NCBI RefSeq assembly: GCF_004798865.1
Contig: NW_025335505.1
Location: forward strand, 16,170,354-16,234,353
Direction: 5' to 3'
Source: Varanus komodoensis
Taxonomy: Eukaryota; Chordata; Lepidosauria; Squamata; Varanidae
DNA length: 64,000 nucleotides
Of the stretch, positions 10,180 through 21,785 are shown piece after piece; positions within the stretch are counted from its first letter, which is position 1, and each line of letters begins with the position of its first letter. The notes below the pieces were generated by a model that did not search any database, was not told the origin of the DNA, and saw nothing but the letters and a program-made list of their open reading frames with translations. Position numbers and translations under genes: made by a program.

Positions 10180-13100
10180 AAGGAGATTGCTAATATCTAT
10201 TGAAATTAATAACATTGATAAAACCTTCTACTAGTACTAGGGTAAACCTAAGTAGCATAGCATCTCATTGTGTCCTTTCTCTTAGTGTATGGTCTTGATA
10301 GGAAAGAACTCTACCATCCACAACTATTGTGATGCAACACTGACACCTTTTCTCTCTTTCCTAATGATGTATTTACAAACCTGATCCCATTAGCAAAGTT
10401 AGACTGCCACTCCCCAGATATGAAGCATACTTTTACAGAAGTAGCAATACTTGTAGTTGGGGTGCCAAGAACTGGTTATCTGGGGACATATACCATGAAG
10501 GTATCTAGTAGTTGTCCCCTTCAGCCAAAGTCTGATATGACAAGTACTCCAGAGACACACTTCTGGCTACCAAGGTCTAAAGAGTATTTGATCCAATGCC
10601 CTGTTACCAAGGTCATTTTTCTCTTCCACATGTAGTTATGAATACCCAATGTCTACATATGTTTCTAAGTGCAGCACAAGTGAGCACTTTATTAAATTGT
10701 TCTTATTTTTGATCCACACATTGGTGGCAAGCTCAGGAAAATTCTTGTACTTGAGTGAAAAATGGTGGGAGCTGTAGATAGACAGGCAGAACTTCTAAGA
10801 GAATATCCTATTGATCCTGACATCTCTTTCAAGTCAGATGGAAAATAGGAAAGCCAAATGGAAGAACTTCAATTAGGCTGTATGGAGTCTAGAGCTGGTA
10901 TAGTTGTAAAACATTTTTCAGAACATGGGCAGTTTCCAAATATAGGATACCCAGAAAGGGAGAAGCACAAAGAAGTGATCTAAGTAGTTTAGGATTCCAC
11001 AAGAACATCCACATAGGCCATGTATCTATATATTTTAAAACATCAGTCATGTCTCTTTGAGAACACTGGTCTTCCTATGTCCAACCTCTGTATTGGCAGT
11101 ATGCCATAAAGGTTAAACTCTCAACTTCCGAAACTGCAGGTGTGTTTTCCCTTTCTGTCAACCTGGCTATTATTTGCTTGCTGAGAAAGATTAAAGGCCA
11201 AATGCATGCTATAGCTTGTAATACTAATGTTAGCATTCTTAAAGGTAACTCTAATCATTCCTGTGTTTAAAATAAAATTCTCCAAGAGTTAGGGCTTAAT
11301 ATTAAGCATGTGTCTATTTTGCTGATTTGACATACAGGAATATTAAATATTTGCAGCAGTTAAGAACATACGTATTCAGAGGGTGAGTGGGTTCTTGCTA
11401 TATATTTTTATAAATAGTTTCAGTACTTTCCATAGCAGTCCCTGGTTAAACAGATAACTATGTAACTAAAATTAAAATATGTGGAGAAACATGCAGTGAA
11501 AACTTAATATCTAGTTCAAGGAAGGTTGGTGCAGTGATTGGTCTTCTTCAAACTGCTTCACCGCATGCTACAGATAAAATTTGCATGTGAAGCAGAATCT
11601 TTTCATGCTTTTGAAAGTGACCTTTGGAAGAAAGAGGTGAGGAGTCAGACAAATTGTCCATGTTCCTTATAAGAGAATTGATATTTTCTGATTACATTAA
11701 GCAGTGGGAAGGATATAAAGTTAATTGCAGATCACAGGCTGCCAGGGAAACATTACAGTTCTTCTTTCCTGTGTCCCACAGAGTAGAGGGGATGGGAATC
11801 AAAATCAGATGACTTTTCTTTAAAAGACCTGAGATCTCCAGCCGAATAAACCAACCTGGATTTGCTGACTGCTCCATTTTAAAATTAGAGGTCAGACAAG
11901 CAATAAAGCCAATAAACAAGGGACAATCACTACATGAGGCTGCTGAATTTCAGAACTTGCTTTATGACCTGCTTTATCTTCTTTCTTTGGTGGTCTATTA
12001 CACTGAAATACATAAACAACTTACTCCAGAATAGTACTGTTTAAAGTCAACAGAGCTACTCAGATTCTGAGGATTGTCATTCATGTTACAGTCTGAAGAG
12101 ATGGTTGCAACCAAAGGTTTTTTATATATATCAATATGGTTTAATATTCCTGGCCTGAAACTTCCTCATCTGGCTCGGAAGACTCTGACAGCCATGCTTC
12201 AGCAGGCTTTCAAAATTAAAGCTGAACCAGGAAGCTTTTATTATTGCATTATGCTTGCCAGGCTTTTAAGTCAGCAACTCGCTCACACACCATCTGAATG
12301 TTACTACATTTTTCTGCTCCATCAGATCACCCCTCTAAATTCTTTTGGGCAAAAATTCAGCTGTATGAAGGTTTCTGGCTGCTCTGAAAGAATGACTTGA
12401 TTAGCACTACGAATCACTACTGCCCACTTATTTTGAATATCCAAGCCATAGTGGCAATTTGCAATGAATTATTCACCCTATCTGAATTCAGAAAGGGTGG
12501 GTTGTTGGCATGGCCTGAAACAGCACATTAGTTATGGCTTGTTTGTTAATTATACCAACAACCTTCCCTTACCAAGTTCAGATGACACAATAAACCATGG
12601 TGACTGCCCAAAATAGCTTTGATATTCATGATGGGTGTTGGCATGTGTCTCACTCCACTGTGGCTTAAATAAGGTATGCAAATGTCAGAATACAGTGTAA
12701 ACCCATAGGGAGCTCTCCAACCATGTTCATGTGGAAAAGTCGGTTTCCATATTCAAAATATTTTGAATTTTGCCCAGAAGAAAATTGGAAACCTGGGCAG
12801 ATGCAATATAACTCCATACTTTCATGACCACCAACATTTGCAGTCTGTACTACTAGTAGTTTCCAAAGACTCTTCAAAGTTAGCCCTTCACTGTGTTCAT
12901 TCTAATCATCTGATCTACCTTAAGTGAAGGGTTGTGACACTCTGGCCAGGTCTTGTGTTTTAATGAAGGGAAGCTGAACAAAGGCATGCATATCTATATG
13001 CACCTGACCATCCAGCCACAAAGTATCGTAAGCATCACAAAATGTGAACCTGCTTCTTCAAGGAAGTCTCTGCCCCATCCCAAAACAGGCTGAATTCCTG

Positions 13101-14503
13101 TCCAAGAGTGCTAATCTAGACAAGAACCTTTACTGAAACAGTTACACAATTGTGCAGTTCTTTACTTTACCTGATGTGGTGCTGCTTGAGCTAATTTCCT
13201 GCTTGACATGTCTCAGGTGTCAAGTTCAAGAGCATCTGTGACACCTGGCCACACATCTTTGATCTTCATCCTTTTGCCAATGTGAGAAAGTGATGTGGGC
13301 AGTAAACTACCAGTTTCTATCCACTCATGACTAATCACAAGAGAGGATTCAAGTGCTTTAAAGCTTCCAGAGTTCTGAGTGTTGCAATTACAAAATCCAA
13401 TATACAACTATATATATGTATATGTGTATTTAACTAATAAACATTCTATCTTACCTAATAAATGTAGTACATATAATAAATGCAAACCTACAAAGAGGGT
13501 TAAATTACCTTTCAGTCAGTTGCACTGAAATATCTATTCATATCAGAAGGTCAGGGACTGGCTGTGTATTGATTAAAATGCAATTTAAACACATCCATCT
13601 TATGAGTGTGATTTACCATAAGTTTGGCAAGGATATCGAGCATCTCTCTCTAAACATTATGTCATGCTGTTGGGAAACTCTGGCAAAAATTAGACTGTGT
13701 TATAAATGCCTTAAGTGTATTGCAAAAACCCATCTCTTTGGAGACATTGTAAAATAAGTCAATGTCTTCCATCCTGCCCTTTGTAGAGGAACAGTGTTCT
13801 AAATTTAATAGAGACTAAAATTGCAGGTTTAGGGCACTATCCATCTTAGCATGGGTGCCACACCCACTCAGACCTTTATATTGACTTGATGCAACCTGAA
13901 GTATGAAAGTCTCCTCTGTTGCCCAGGTTCTCCCTTGTAAATCCTAACATGTAAAGGGAAGTTTTCAGAAGGCTTTCCCTGTACCCAGTGAAGGCACAGG
14001 TTGAGGAGTTCAGAGTCAGCCACACTAGCTCAGCCTGCCACCAGAAATGCATGCCACTTTCCCCTTCCCCTGGGAAATGTCCGAGGATGTCCATGGGTAG
14101 GAATTCTAAGTGCATGCACGCATCTGTGCACATGGAAAGCTGTCCTTCACAGCTGTTCACTGGCCACCCAAGAAGGGAGGTGGTGTGCAATTCTTATCAC
14201 ATGGGTGTGGTAAGGCTGAGCAGCCCTGTGATCCCATCCATGCTTTCTTTCAACATACTGTATGTGTGATGGGCTCTTTCAAGGGAGAAGGACATGTGGC
14301 CCAGCAGAGGTTAAACTGCAATGTCCGTTAGTCATAACTGCCTTTGCTAATGGCGGTGGATGATGAGAGTAACATTCTAACAATATCAGGATAGCTATGT
14401 GTGATTGTGAGAATTATATTCTCAGTGAAATAGATTTATGCAGTGTTTATGTTTTAGAAAGTAGTGTGGACTATAGATTCTTCCCCCATCCCACAGTTCC
14501 ATT

Positions 14504-14505
<2 letters not shown>
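10180..14505. other. Long non-coding stretch, nothing recognised
   Basis: Neither strand shows a recognisable exon, RNA gene or clear transposon. A frame at 13569-13757 ends KTHLFGDIV, faintly like a LINE ORF2 end, but this is too weak to call. Frames at 12074-12400 and 13876-14269 have no family resemblance. Confidence 0.5.

Positions 14506-14541
<36 letters not shown>
14506..14541. repeat. (CA)n microsatellite
   Basis: About eighteen CA units, uninterrupted. Confidence 0.95.
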
Positions 14542-14543
<2 letters not shown>

Positions 14544-17318
14544 TTGCATAAATTGGGAGGAAGATCTTGAATTTGTGAAAATGGGGGCATTAAAAAATGT
14601 GTCACTGGCCATCTTGCATAAATATATGTGGTTTCAAGTCTGCCTGTCCATGAATTCCTGTAGAGGCCTTAGAAATATGCTTGTCAGTTTTATACTCTTC
14701 GCACATTACTTCATTTGGCCTAGCAGAGTCCTAATCGCTACCTGTCAAAGACCTTGTCAATTTCATCCTCTACTTCTTCACAACCCTAGCAGAGTGGGTG
14801 GTCCTCGCAAGTACCGAATACAGACCTACTTTGCTTAAAGAAAGTAAAATATGAAGATGGAACTAACACATATATTTATAGAGAAATATTCCTACACAGG
14901 GCTATATAGGGCCAGGTGGACTTGCAGTCATGCCCATGTGCAGATGATCACATTAAACAACAACAACAACACCATCTGTGTACATTTTAAGATTCACCCT
15001 CTCCAATTGTTCAAATTGCCACCATCAAATTCATACTGATTTGACTTGCTACAGATCAGCTTGATACTGGCAAAGATGAAAAGAATGACATTTGCATGGC
15101 TGAACTAAAAAATTCATTGAGTTTTCGTGCTCCAAATGAGATACTTATACATTCCTGCAGTTGGAAGGCCAAGTGTACCCATCCTTATTCTAAGCAGTGG
15201 AGCATCTGGATCCTATATATTTTTCTACTTATGGTAGGAAAATTGGAAGGGACCCATGAAATGGTTGTATCCTAGATTTCTTGGCTGTAGTTCTCATCAA
15301 TTTGAATGGCTGACACATATGGAATTATTCCAGAATTAATACTGATTCCTATTGCCAACCATGTATAGTTTCCAGTGCAGTTGTCAGAATTCATCCCATT
15401 CTGCATACACAAGTGCTGGTTCATTCCTCATTCTCAGAAAACATTATTTAACACTTGCCAAGTAACTATATGAGCAATATCTAGAATCCACTACCTTTTT
15501 CTTTCCTATATATTAAGTTATCTCTTCTTATGATTATCAGTATTATTAAGTAGGTTTATGCTAGAGGTGTGCACAAACTTCACCTTGGGTTTCATTTGAT
15601 TTGGACAGATTTGCTTCCTTTTCTGGGAACTGAGTATGAAAATGGCTCACATCACAGAGGTGTCTCTAAGAAAGAATGTTTCAGAAGGATAGGTGCAGTC
15701 TAGGGAGTTATGATCAAGAACTAGTTTAGGGTGCAATATAATCAGGACGCCCATAACTCTCCAAACATAGGATTATGGACATCCTATGCAGGGCTGAAGG
15801 ATTGTGAAGGTGAAGGTCACTTAACACTTTCATGAGCAGTTTCATGTGACTAAATGCAGTGCCTTAGAAGCTGAGATGCCACCAGGATACCTCACATCTT
15901 GGTGATGCCTGTCTCCTCCCAACCTGTCCTCAATCCCATCTCTGAGCATGGTCTTGAGATACAGCCAGGGCAGTTATTTCCATGCCAGCTATGAGGGTAA
16001 GCACTTTTCTGGGCTTTTCTGTAGCTGGGTTTCCAAGAATTACTTTGGCGATCTAAATGCTGCCTAGAGGCCATAGGAATGAACTGTTGAGGCCTTTTTT
16101 CACAGTGAATCCACAGTGAAGAATGGCCATTACATAGTCTCATGCTTGGTTTTCCTCAAAGCACCATGAATGGAACCTTTGGTAAAACATCTCCTATACT
16201 GAGAAGGTGGACTTGCCAGTCACTCAATCTTTCCTTACTGTCTCCTATATATTGGATAAAACAAAAGACTGTAGTGTGGAAACACACTGTCTGCCTTTCC
16301 AGAAAGGATCCATGAATAAAGCCTCATTCATGGTCCTTTTCAGCTTTGATCACTTTGGAACAAAGTCAGCCTCACCTTGAGAAGCACCAGAAATGGTCCT
16401 GAGGGACACATTTCAACTCAGGATTTGACTTTGGCCAAATTCAATGGATATCATTCATTTCCACCCATTGTTATTGAAAAAAGCTTGGAAATTATACTCA
16501 TCATTGGCTATTCTGTTAAGGAAGAATAAGAATTGTAGGCCTCAACAGATGGAGGACCACAATTGATCACCTCACCTCTCATTAAGCAATAGTATTAGAT
16601 CCAGACTGTCACTCATGCTCTAACCCCATTCTGTACCATTTCTTCAAAATCTTCCATTAAAAAGCAGCAGCAGCAACAAAAACCAAAGTCTTTAACAAAA
16701 ACTGTCATTTGAGTGTGCAATTATTTTAATATTGTACTCATTATGTCCATTTCTTCTCATGTAATTCAGTTCAATGTCCTTCTAAAATGCACACATGGTG
16801 TGTGCATTTGTTCCAAATATGCATACCTTATGCATATGTTCCCCAAGATGAACTTCAGTGAAAAGTTCACAAAAATGTAGGTTTTGAAATGCAATCTGTG
16901 TCTTGGCTTAGAAGTGTAAAATAGGTGCATCCATTTTTAAAAAGCAAACAGAACACCATTCTTTCCTATTCCTAACTATACCTAACTCCAAATCTAAAAA
17001 TGATCACTGTGAAGTAGCCAACAACTGGTGCAAATTTGGTGATTTTCTGAAAAGGTGATGATGATTTTGAAAAATTAAGCTATGGTACCAAACTAATAGC
17101 CACCTTTCTACATTCATAAAAATGCACTGCTTCTTCAAAAAGAACATTTAGGAAAAAGTAGATTTTTCTGTCTGAAATGTCTGCAAGATTCAATTTGGAA
17201 CCACAGCAATAAAATAGCTCAACATGTCAACAGCTTTTAACCAAGTAGGAAAGAATTTGCTTGACAGTTTATGAATTATTTCACAGGCAGCCTAAGAACA
17301 ATACATTGGTTCCTTAAA
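14542..17318. other. Non-coding stretch, nothing firm recognised
   Basis: No gene was recognised. Short (AAC)n lies near 14957-14971 and short (CAG)n near 16663. At 15561-15574 CTAGAGGTGTGCAC resembles the end of an anonymous repeat; related termini lie near 9175 and 19486. Confidence 0.45.
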
Positions 17319-17365
17319 GTGCACATGTATATGTGCACGTGTGCGCGTGCGCGTGCGCACACACA
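17319..17365. repeat. 47-bp alternating purine-pyrimidine tract (Z-DNA type)
   Basis: Strict purine-pyrimidine alternation runs from 17319 to 17365. It has a GTGCAC...GTGCAC near-palindrome, then GCGCGTGCGCGTGCGC, then CACACA. The GC-rich core is the kind most prone to left-handed DNA. Confidence 0.9.
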
Positions 17366-18805
17366 AACAGACTAATCAGGACAAACTAAACTCTAAGGTA
17401 AAACATGTTTAATTAATGAAAAGGAGAAGGAAGTAAAAGTCCAGTCTAAGTTGGCTGATTGCAGTTAATGCTACATGACCAATTATGAAGCAAACAATAG
17501 CAAAAATCTACTGGCTAAGAGTTTTCTTTTCTAAGAAAGGTCAGGAAGGGAGACAGATTTTAAAAATCCTGTGTTTTTTTGAAGATGGTATGAATTGCAA
17601 GTAGAAATATAATTGAAGTATACTCTTTTGACTCTGTGTGTATTTCATGTCAAGCACACTTACAAATGTCTTGGAAGTAAGGTGCTGATGCACTGTACAA
17701 GGAAGTCTAAATATAAAATTGTCATGCTATCATTTTGCTAATGGGAAGCACTGAATAATTCAACTCCAGTAATAACAAGGCAAAATCTATCTTGCATCTC
17801 TCTTCCACATGGGTCAGAATTTTAATTTACTCCCATTTGAGTAAGTCAAAAAAGGGGGGAAAACAGGTAGGTAAAGAAAATTCCTACACATTTGCTCCAT
17901 TCATTTCTTTATGCAGTACTGGAAGCAGTAAGCAGGTGTAGCAGCAACAGGGGAAGTAGCTTACCAGTCTAAACTTGACATTTCACCTCTTGTCACAAAT
18001 TTTCTTTGGATGCTGAAGAGAGAGCAGCTCGTTCTGTACTCCAGCACCTGGCAAGGAAGTCAAGAACATGAAGGACAATAGGAAATGGTAAAACATAATG
18101 ATAATGTATATACACTGCCAAAAACACACAAAATTGCTTCTTTTTGCTTTCCATTTCTCCCCCCACACTGAACATCTGCCAGTCCATCATTTTTTTTTCT
18201 TTCCCCCTCTCAGAACTTGAAAATGTCTTCTGGCACTTGTCAGAAAGCTTCCAACAGGCAGTTTCCCTTGAGAGACCTGTCACTTAAATTTTATTGAGGA
18301 GATCAGAGTTTGCATGGAATATGCAAGGTGCTTTAATATGTGTGTCATACTGATATTTTCCCTATGAGAGTGTGATGCATTCTGCTTTTGCTTCATCTTT
18401 ATGCAGTAAGGGGGTTCAGTTATCGACTCGTTTCTTTCTCTCATTTCTGTCTCACACTTCACTGAAAGATGGTTTCTAGACTACTCCATTTTACCCTCTT
18501 AACAAATCTGAGAAGTAATCAGGCATTCTGGTTCAGTGTACAGTACATGTGCAAGGAAAGGGTGTATGTCAGCCTTGGTCCCCATTTGTCACAATTTCTA
18601 CTTCCATCTAAATGTGGAGGACAACTTTCCAATAGGAGAATCTCCATGTGATTCTAAAAACTGATTTTCAAGGACTGAAATCACACGGACAGCAGTTGCA
18701 ATAGCCGTAATGAGTCATAAGAGAGCCTGGCAATTGATTACTATGCAGGAGGTTACATGTATTGTCTGGGTAATACCTGGGTTCCGGGGATGCATGAGAT
18801 TCCCC
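17366..18805. other. Non-coding stretch, nothing recognised
   Basis: No coding, RNA or clear repeat feature was found. Short T- and C-rich runs occur around 18190-18210. Confidence 0.5.
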
Positions 18806-18807
18806 AC

Positions 18808-18965
18808 TCTAAATTATTATTATGTTGCATTTATATCCCACCTTTTTTCCTCTTGAAAGGAGGCCAAAGTAGCTTCCATAGTCCTATTTTATCTTCACTG
18901 CAACAAACCTGTGCTGCAAGTTGGGCTGACAGTAAGACTCACAAAGGTATTCACAGACCAGGCCG
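18808..18965 (-). mobile_element. Sauria SINE / Bov-B-type 3' tail, diverged
   Basis: In reverse orientation it carries the tail blocks TTTATATCCCACCTTTTTTC, AAAGGAGGCC, TTTTATCTTCACTGCAACAA and GTTGGGCTGACAG. These match the reverse complement of the tail of the SINE at 6277-6511. No tRNA head is recognisable, so either the head is lost or this is a Bov-B LINE 3' end. Confidence 0.6.
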
Positions 18966-19500
18966 GGGATGACACCTAGTTTAACCCAGCCCTCCAGCAT
19001 TCATGGATTTCCTCCCATGCTTGAACCAGCCTTAGAAGGTGAATCCTGCCAAAAAGGAGTTTGTGAAGGCAGGTGGAATGAAGATGGCATGACTGGGAAC
19101 CTTTTTCTGCATCAGACACAGCAGCACAAGAGGTGCTGCAGGAGCTGCAGGAGAGGGGTGCTGCTTGCACAGAGGTTGCACAGTCCTCCATACCTGCACT
19201 GTGGTGGAGGAGGAGGAGGGTGCTTGGGCAGCAGTTGCATGGGGCTCTATTCCTTTCACAAACAACCTTCTTCCACACTGGGCACAGCAGCACAAAGGCT
19301 TCTGCATCCAGCATGGAAGAGAGTTGCTGCTTGTGTACAGGTGAGGCTTGCTGTCTGGGAAGCATGCTGCAAATGCTGGGCAGGCTAACTAGGAATTTGG
19401 ATTCATGGCCACAGCAATGTGGACCAGATGTTGGGGAATTGAGCCTGGAGAACCCAATGGACTCCTACCCCCAAATTGTATTTCTCACACATCCCTAGAG
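18966..19500. other. GC-richer stretch with mirrored open frames, no gene call
   Basis: This region holds open frames on both strands (139 codons plus, 129 codons minus). Both are rich in Cys, Gln and Leu because the DNA is rich in GCAGCA/TGCTGC words, including two partly repeated GGCACAGCAGCACAA blocks. That explains the long frames without selection for protein. It ends in CACACATCCCTAGAG (19486-19500), which resembles the end of an anonymous repeat family. No function is assigned. Confidence 0.4.
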
Positions 19501-19938
19501 CAGGCCACAAGGTTCAGCAAGGATCCCATTTGATTCTGGGGAAAAGGGTTTGATTTGGCTCAGAAATGATTCAGAAGTCACCCATTTAGACTTGGAAAAT
19601 TAATTTGAATCAAGGCTTTGATACATACATTATTCTGCCTGCCATTGAATATCATGGATGTTTAATACTATAGCTTGTCTCTCTTTCTCTCTCCCTCTTG
19701 CAGCAAATTTGAGGAAAAATAGCTGCAGTGATTTTGTGCAATCGCAGCCTTTGCATTTCTGAGGCTATTCAGTGAACTGGGCAAGGCCTGTTGCTGCTGA
19801 TTTGAAACCTCGTTGCATGTAAGGTGATTGAAAATGTTGATGATGCCTAGTTCTGAATGCTTTCTTGGGAATACGTATTCCCAAAGACACATCTGAAATG
19901 ATCAAGCTAAATTTGAATAGGTTGATTAGTGAGATCTC

Positions 19939-19941
<3 letters not shown>

Positions 19942-19981
<40 letters not shown>
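19942..19981. repeat. (CA)n microsatellite
   Basis: About twenty CA units, uninterrupted. Confidence 0.95.
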
Positions 19982-19982
<1 letters not shown>

Positions 19983-20504
19983 TAAAGAGTTTCTTTATAG
20001 TTGAGTTGGCTTGATTGTGTTGAGTTACATATTAAGCTTGTGTATAAGCTTAGGACACAAGATGAATATTATACCTAAATTATACCTAGATGCTTACATT
20101 GTATATGGGATTTGTCTTATACCTAGAAAGAATTTTAAAAACTTAATGCTCTATTATACACATTTCACTGGGTTCATTCCTGTCACTACTTTCATTGAAA
20201 AGGAAACATCTTCCAATTAAAGAAGGCATGTCTGACCATATCTTGCTTTATATCATAGGACTTATTTGTTGACTAATGTTAGATGCCCTGTTTAGATTAG
20301 ATTATCTCCATGTATGCAAGAAAGAAAGTACATGTGCCCAGGGCATTGTAGATATCAGGGTAAGAGACATAGGGACCAGCTCTGTGTGCTTTAGCTCACA
20401 AGTCCAAGTGATGGGTGGGCTTGCATAATTATATTTGCATGGGAATCTCCACCCTTAATCCCTTTGAATTTTCAAGCTATGGCTCTAGCTCCCTTGTCCT
20501 AGAG

Positions 20505-20645
20505 GCTTCATTGGGAGAAGCATGTGGTTAGAACACATGCTTTGTATGCAGAAGTTTCCCTAGTTGAGTCCCTGGTAACACCTCCACATAGGCCCTGGAT
20601 GGACCAAAGATCTAGCTCAGTGTAAGAAAAGTTTCTAATGTTCCA
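20505..20645 (+). mobile_element. tRNA-derived SINE (second family), diverged
   Basis: It shows GTGGTTAGAACACATGCTTT, then GTATGCAGAAG, then an AGTTGAGTCCCTGG box B-like region. It ends with GGATGGACCAAAGATCTAGC and TCAGTGTAAGAAAAGTTTC. The same order of blocks is found at 31990-32200 (plus strand) and, in reverse, at 38955-39115 and 55735-55860. It lacks the Bov-B-like tail of the Sauria SINE, so it is a separate family. Confidence 0.6.
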
Positions 20646-21636
20646 ATGCTCACTGGCTCCCTAGTTCACAAATGAAAAATTGTGGTCCTCTGATGTTCTG
20701 TGGCAGAGATTCATTTTGCCTTTATTCAATATCAGATGGGTACTGCCACTGTCAGTCTCCCAGAAGGAATTGCTTTCGTGGGATTTGGAATTCTGGTGGC
20801 TTCATACTCAGTGTTTTCTGGCCCAGTGTGGGGATATGGGTGGCTTTTGAGGCTGACTCAACACACCCACTTGGTGTTATGCAGTTCTGGGGCAGGGTGA
20901 CACATGAAGGACTCCCTATTCTAATGTGGTATCAATGAGCATGGTAGAAAGTGATTGGATGCCACTAGCAGGGATTGGATGCCTCATCCAATAAATGTTA
21001 CAGGATAGTCACCAGTAAAAGTAGCAGATTAACCTCCTACCTCTGCTTTAACTAAATGTGTCCAAGTTTATTCCAAATTGCAATGTGGAATATTCTCTTT
21101 ATCCTTCCTCCTGCTCACTTTCCACACAATTGCTCTCTCTGTTCCATTCTGACTGGAGTCTGCAAGCATGAATTATTGGAAAAAGCTACAATGTGGATCT
21201 TGGACAGATGGCAACATAAGGACTAATCTTAATCTATGAATCCCTAGTTAAATAGTTACAAGTGAACTGAAACAGTTTGGATCCAATGCTGTCCATCCAT
21301 ACAGGCTGCTTTCATTCTGTGCATTCTTCCTTCATTCTGTAGAACAGCTAGTCCCAAGAATTCCTTCAGGAGAGAAGAGCAAATGTTTGAGGATAGGAAA
21401 GAAGAATGAGAGAACGTTTGTCTGTGTTTGTTTACCCTGAACTGAGTTTCTCTTGTTGAAAGTTATGTACACATGTATTGGGTGAATATTTGTGTTCATT
21501 TTTCACTTGCTTAAATGGAGATTTAATGAATAGCCATCGTTCATGCTGATTGGTAGGTCATCAAAAGTGGCTATGTCACAAAATGATCAATGTGTCTATA
21601 AACTTATATTCAACAGGCAGGGGATCTCTTTAAATC
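20646..21636. other. Non-coding stretch, nothing recognised
   Basis: No gene, RNA gene or repeat was recognised on either strand. Confidence 0.5.
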
Positions 21637-21785
21637 ATTCATTCAGTATTTTATTAGATTCCACAGTTTTTCCTTGCAAGGAACTCAAGGTGGTTTACAT
21701 AATTTTGCTCCTTCTCTCTATCTTATCCTCACAGCAACCCTGTGAGATGGGTTGGGCTGAGAGTCTGTGACTGGTCCAAAGTCTT
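21637..21785 (-). mobile_element. Sauria SINE / Bov-B-type 3' tail, diverged
   Basis: The reverse-orientation tail blocks are well kept: AAGGAACTCAAGGTGGTTTA, TATCTTATCCTCACAGCAAC, CCTGTGAGATGGGTTGGGCT and GAGAGTCTGTGACTGGTCCA. The tRNA head is absent or too diverged to see. Confidence 0.7.

Noticed and set aside
12074-12400. 108-codon plus-strand frame
   Set aside because: No recognisable family and no supporting signals. This length occurs by chance in 64 kb.
13569-13757. Possible LINE ORF2 end (KTHLFGDIV)
   Set aside because: Only a few residues resemble the LINE ending, and no second block or 3' UTR signature supports it.
18969-19498. Several overlapping frames of 91-139 codons on both strands
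   Set aside because: Mirrored frames on both strands in a locally GC-richer, TGCTGC-rich stretch are expected by composition. No domain, start context or splice context is visible.
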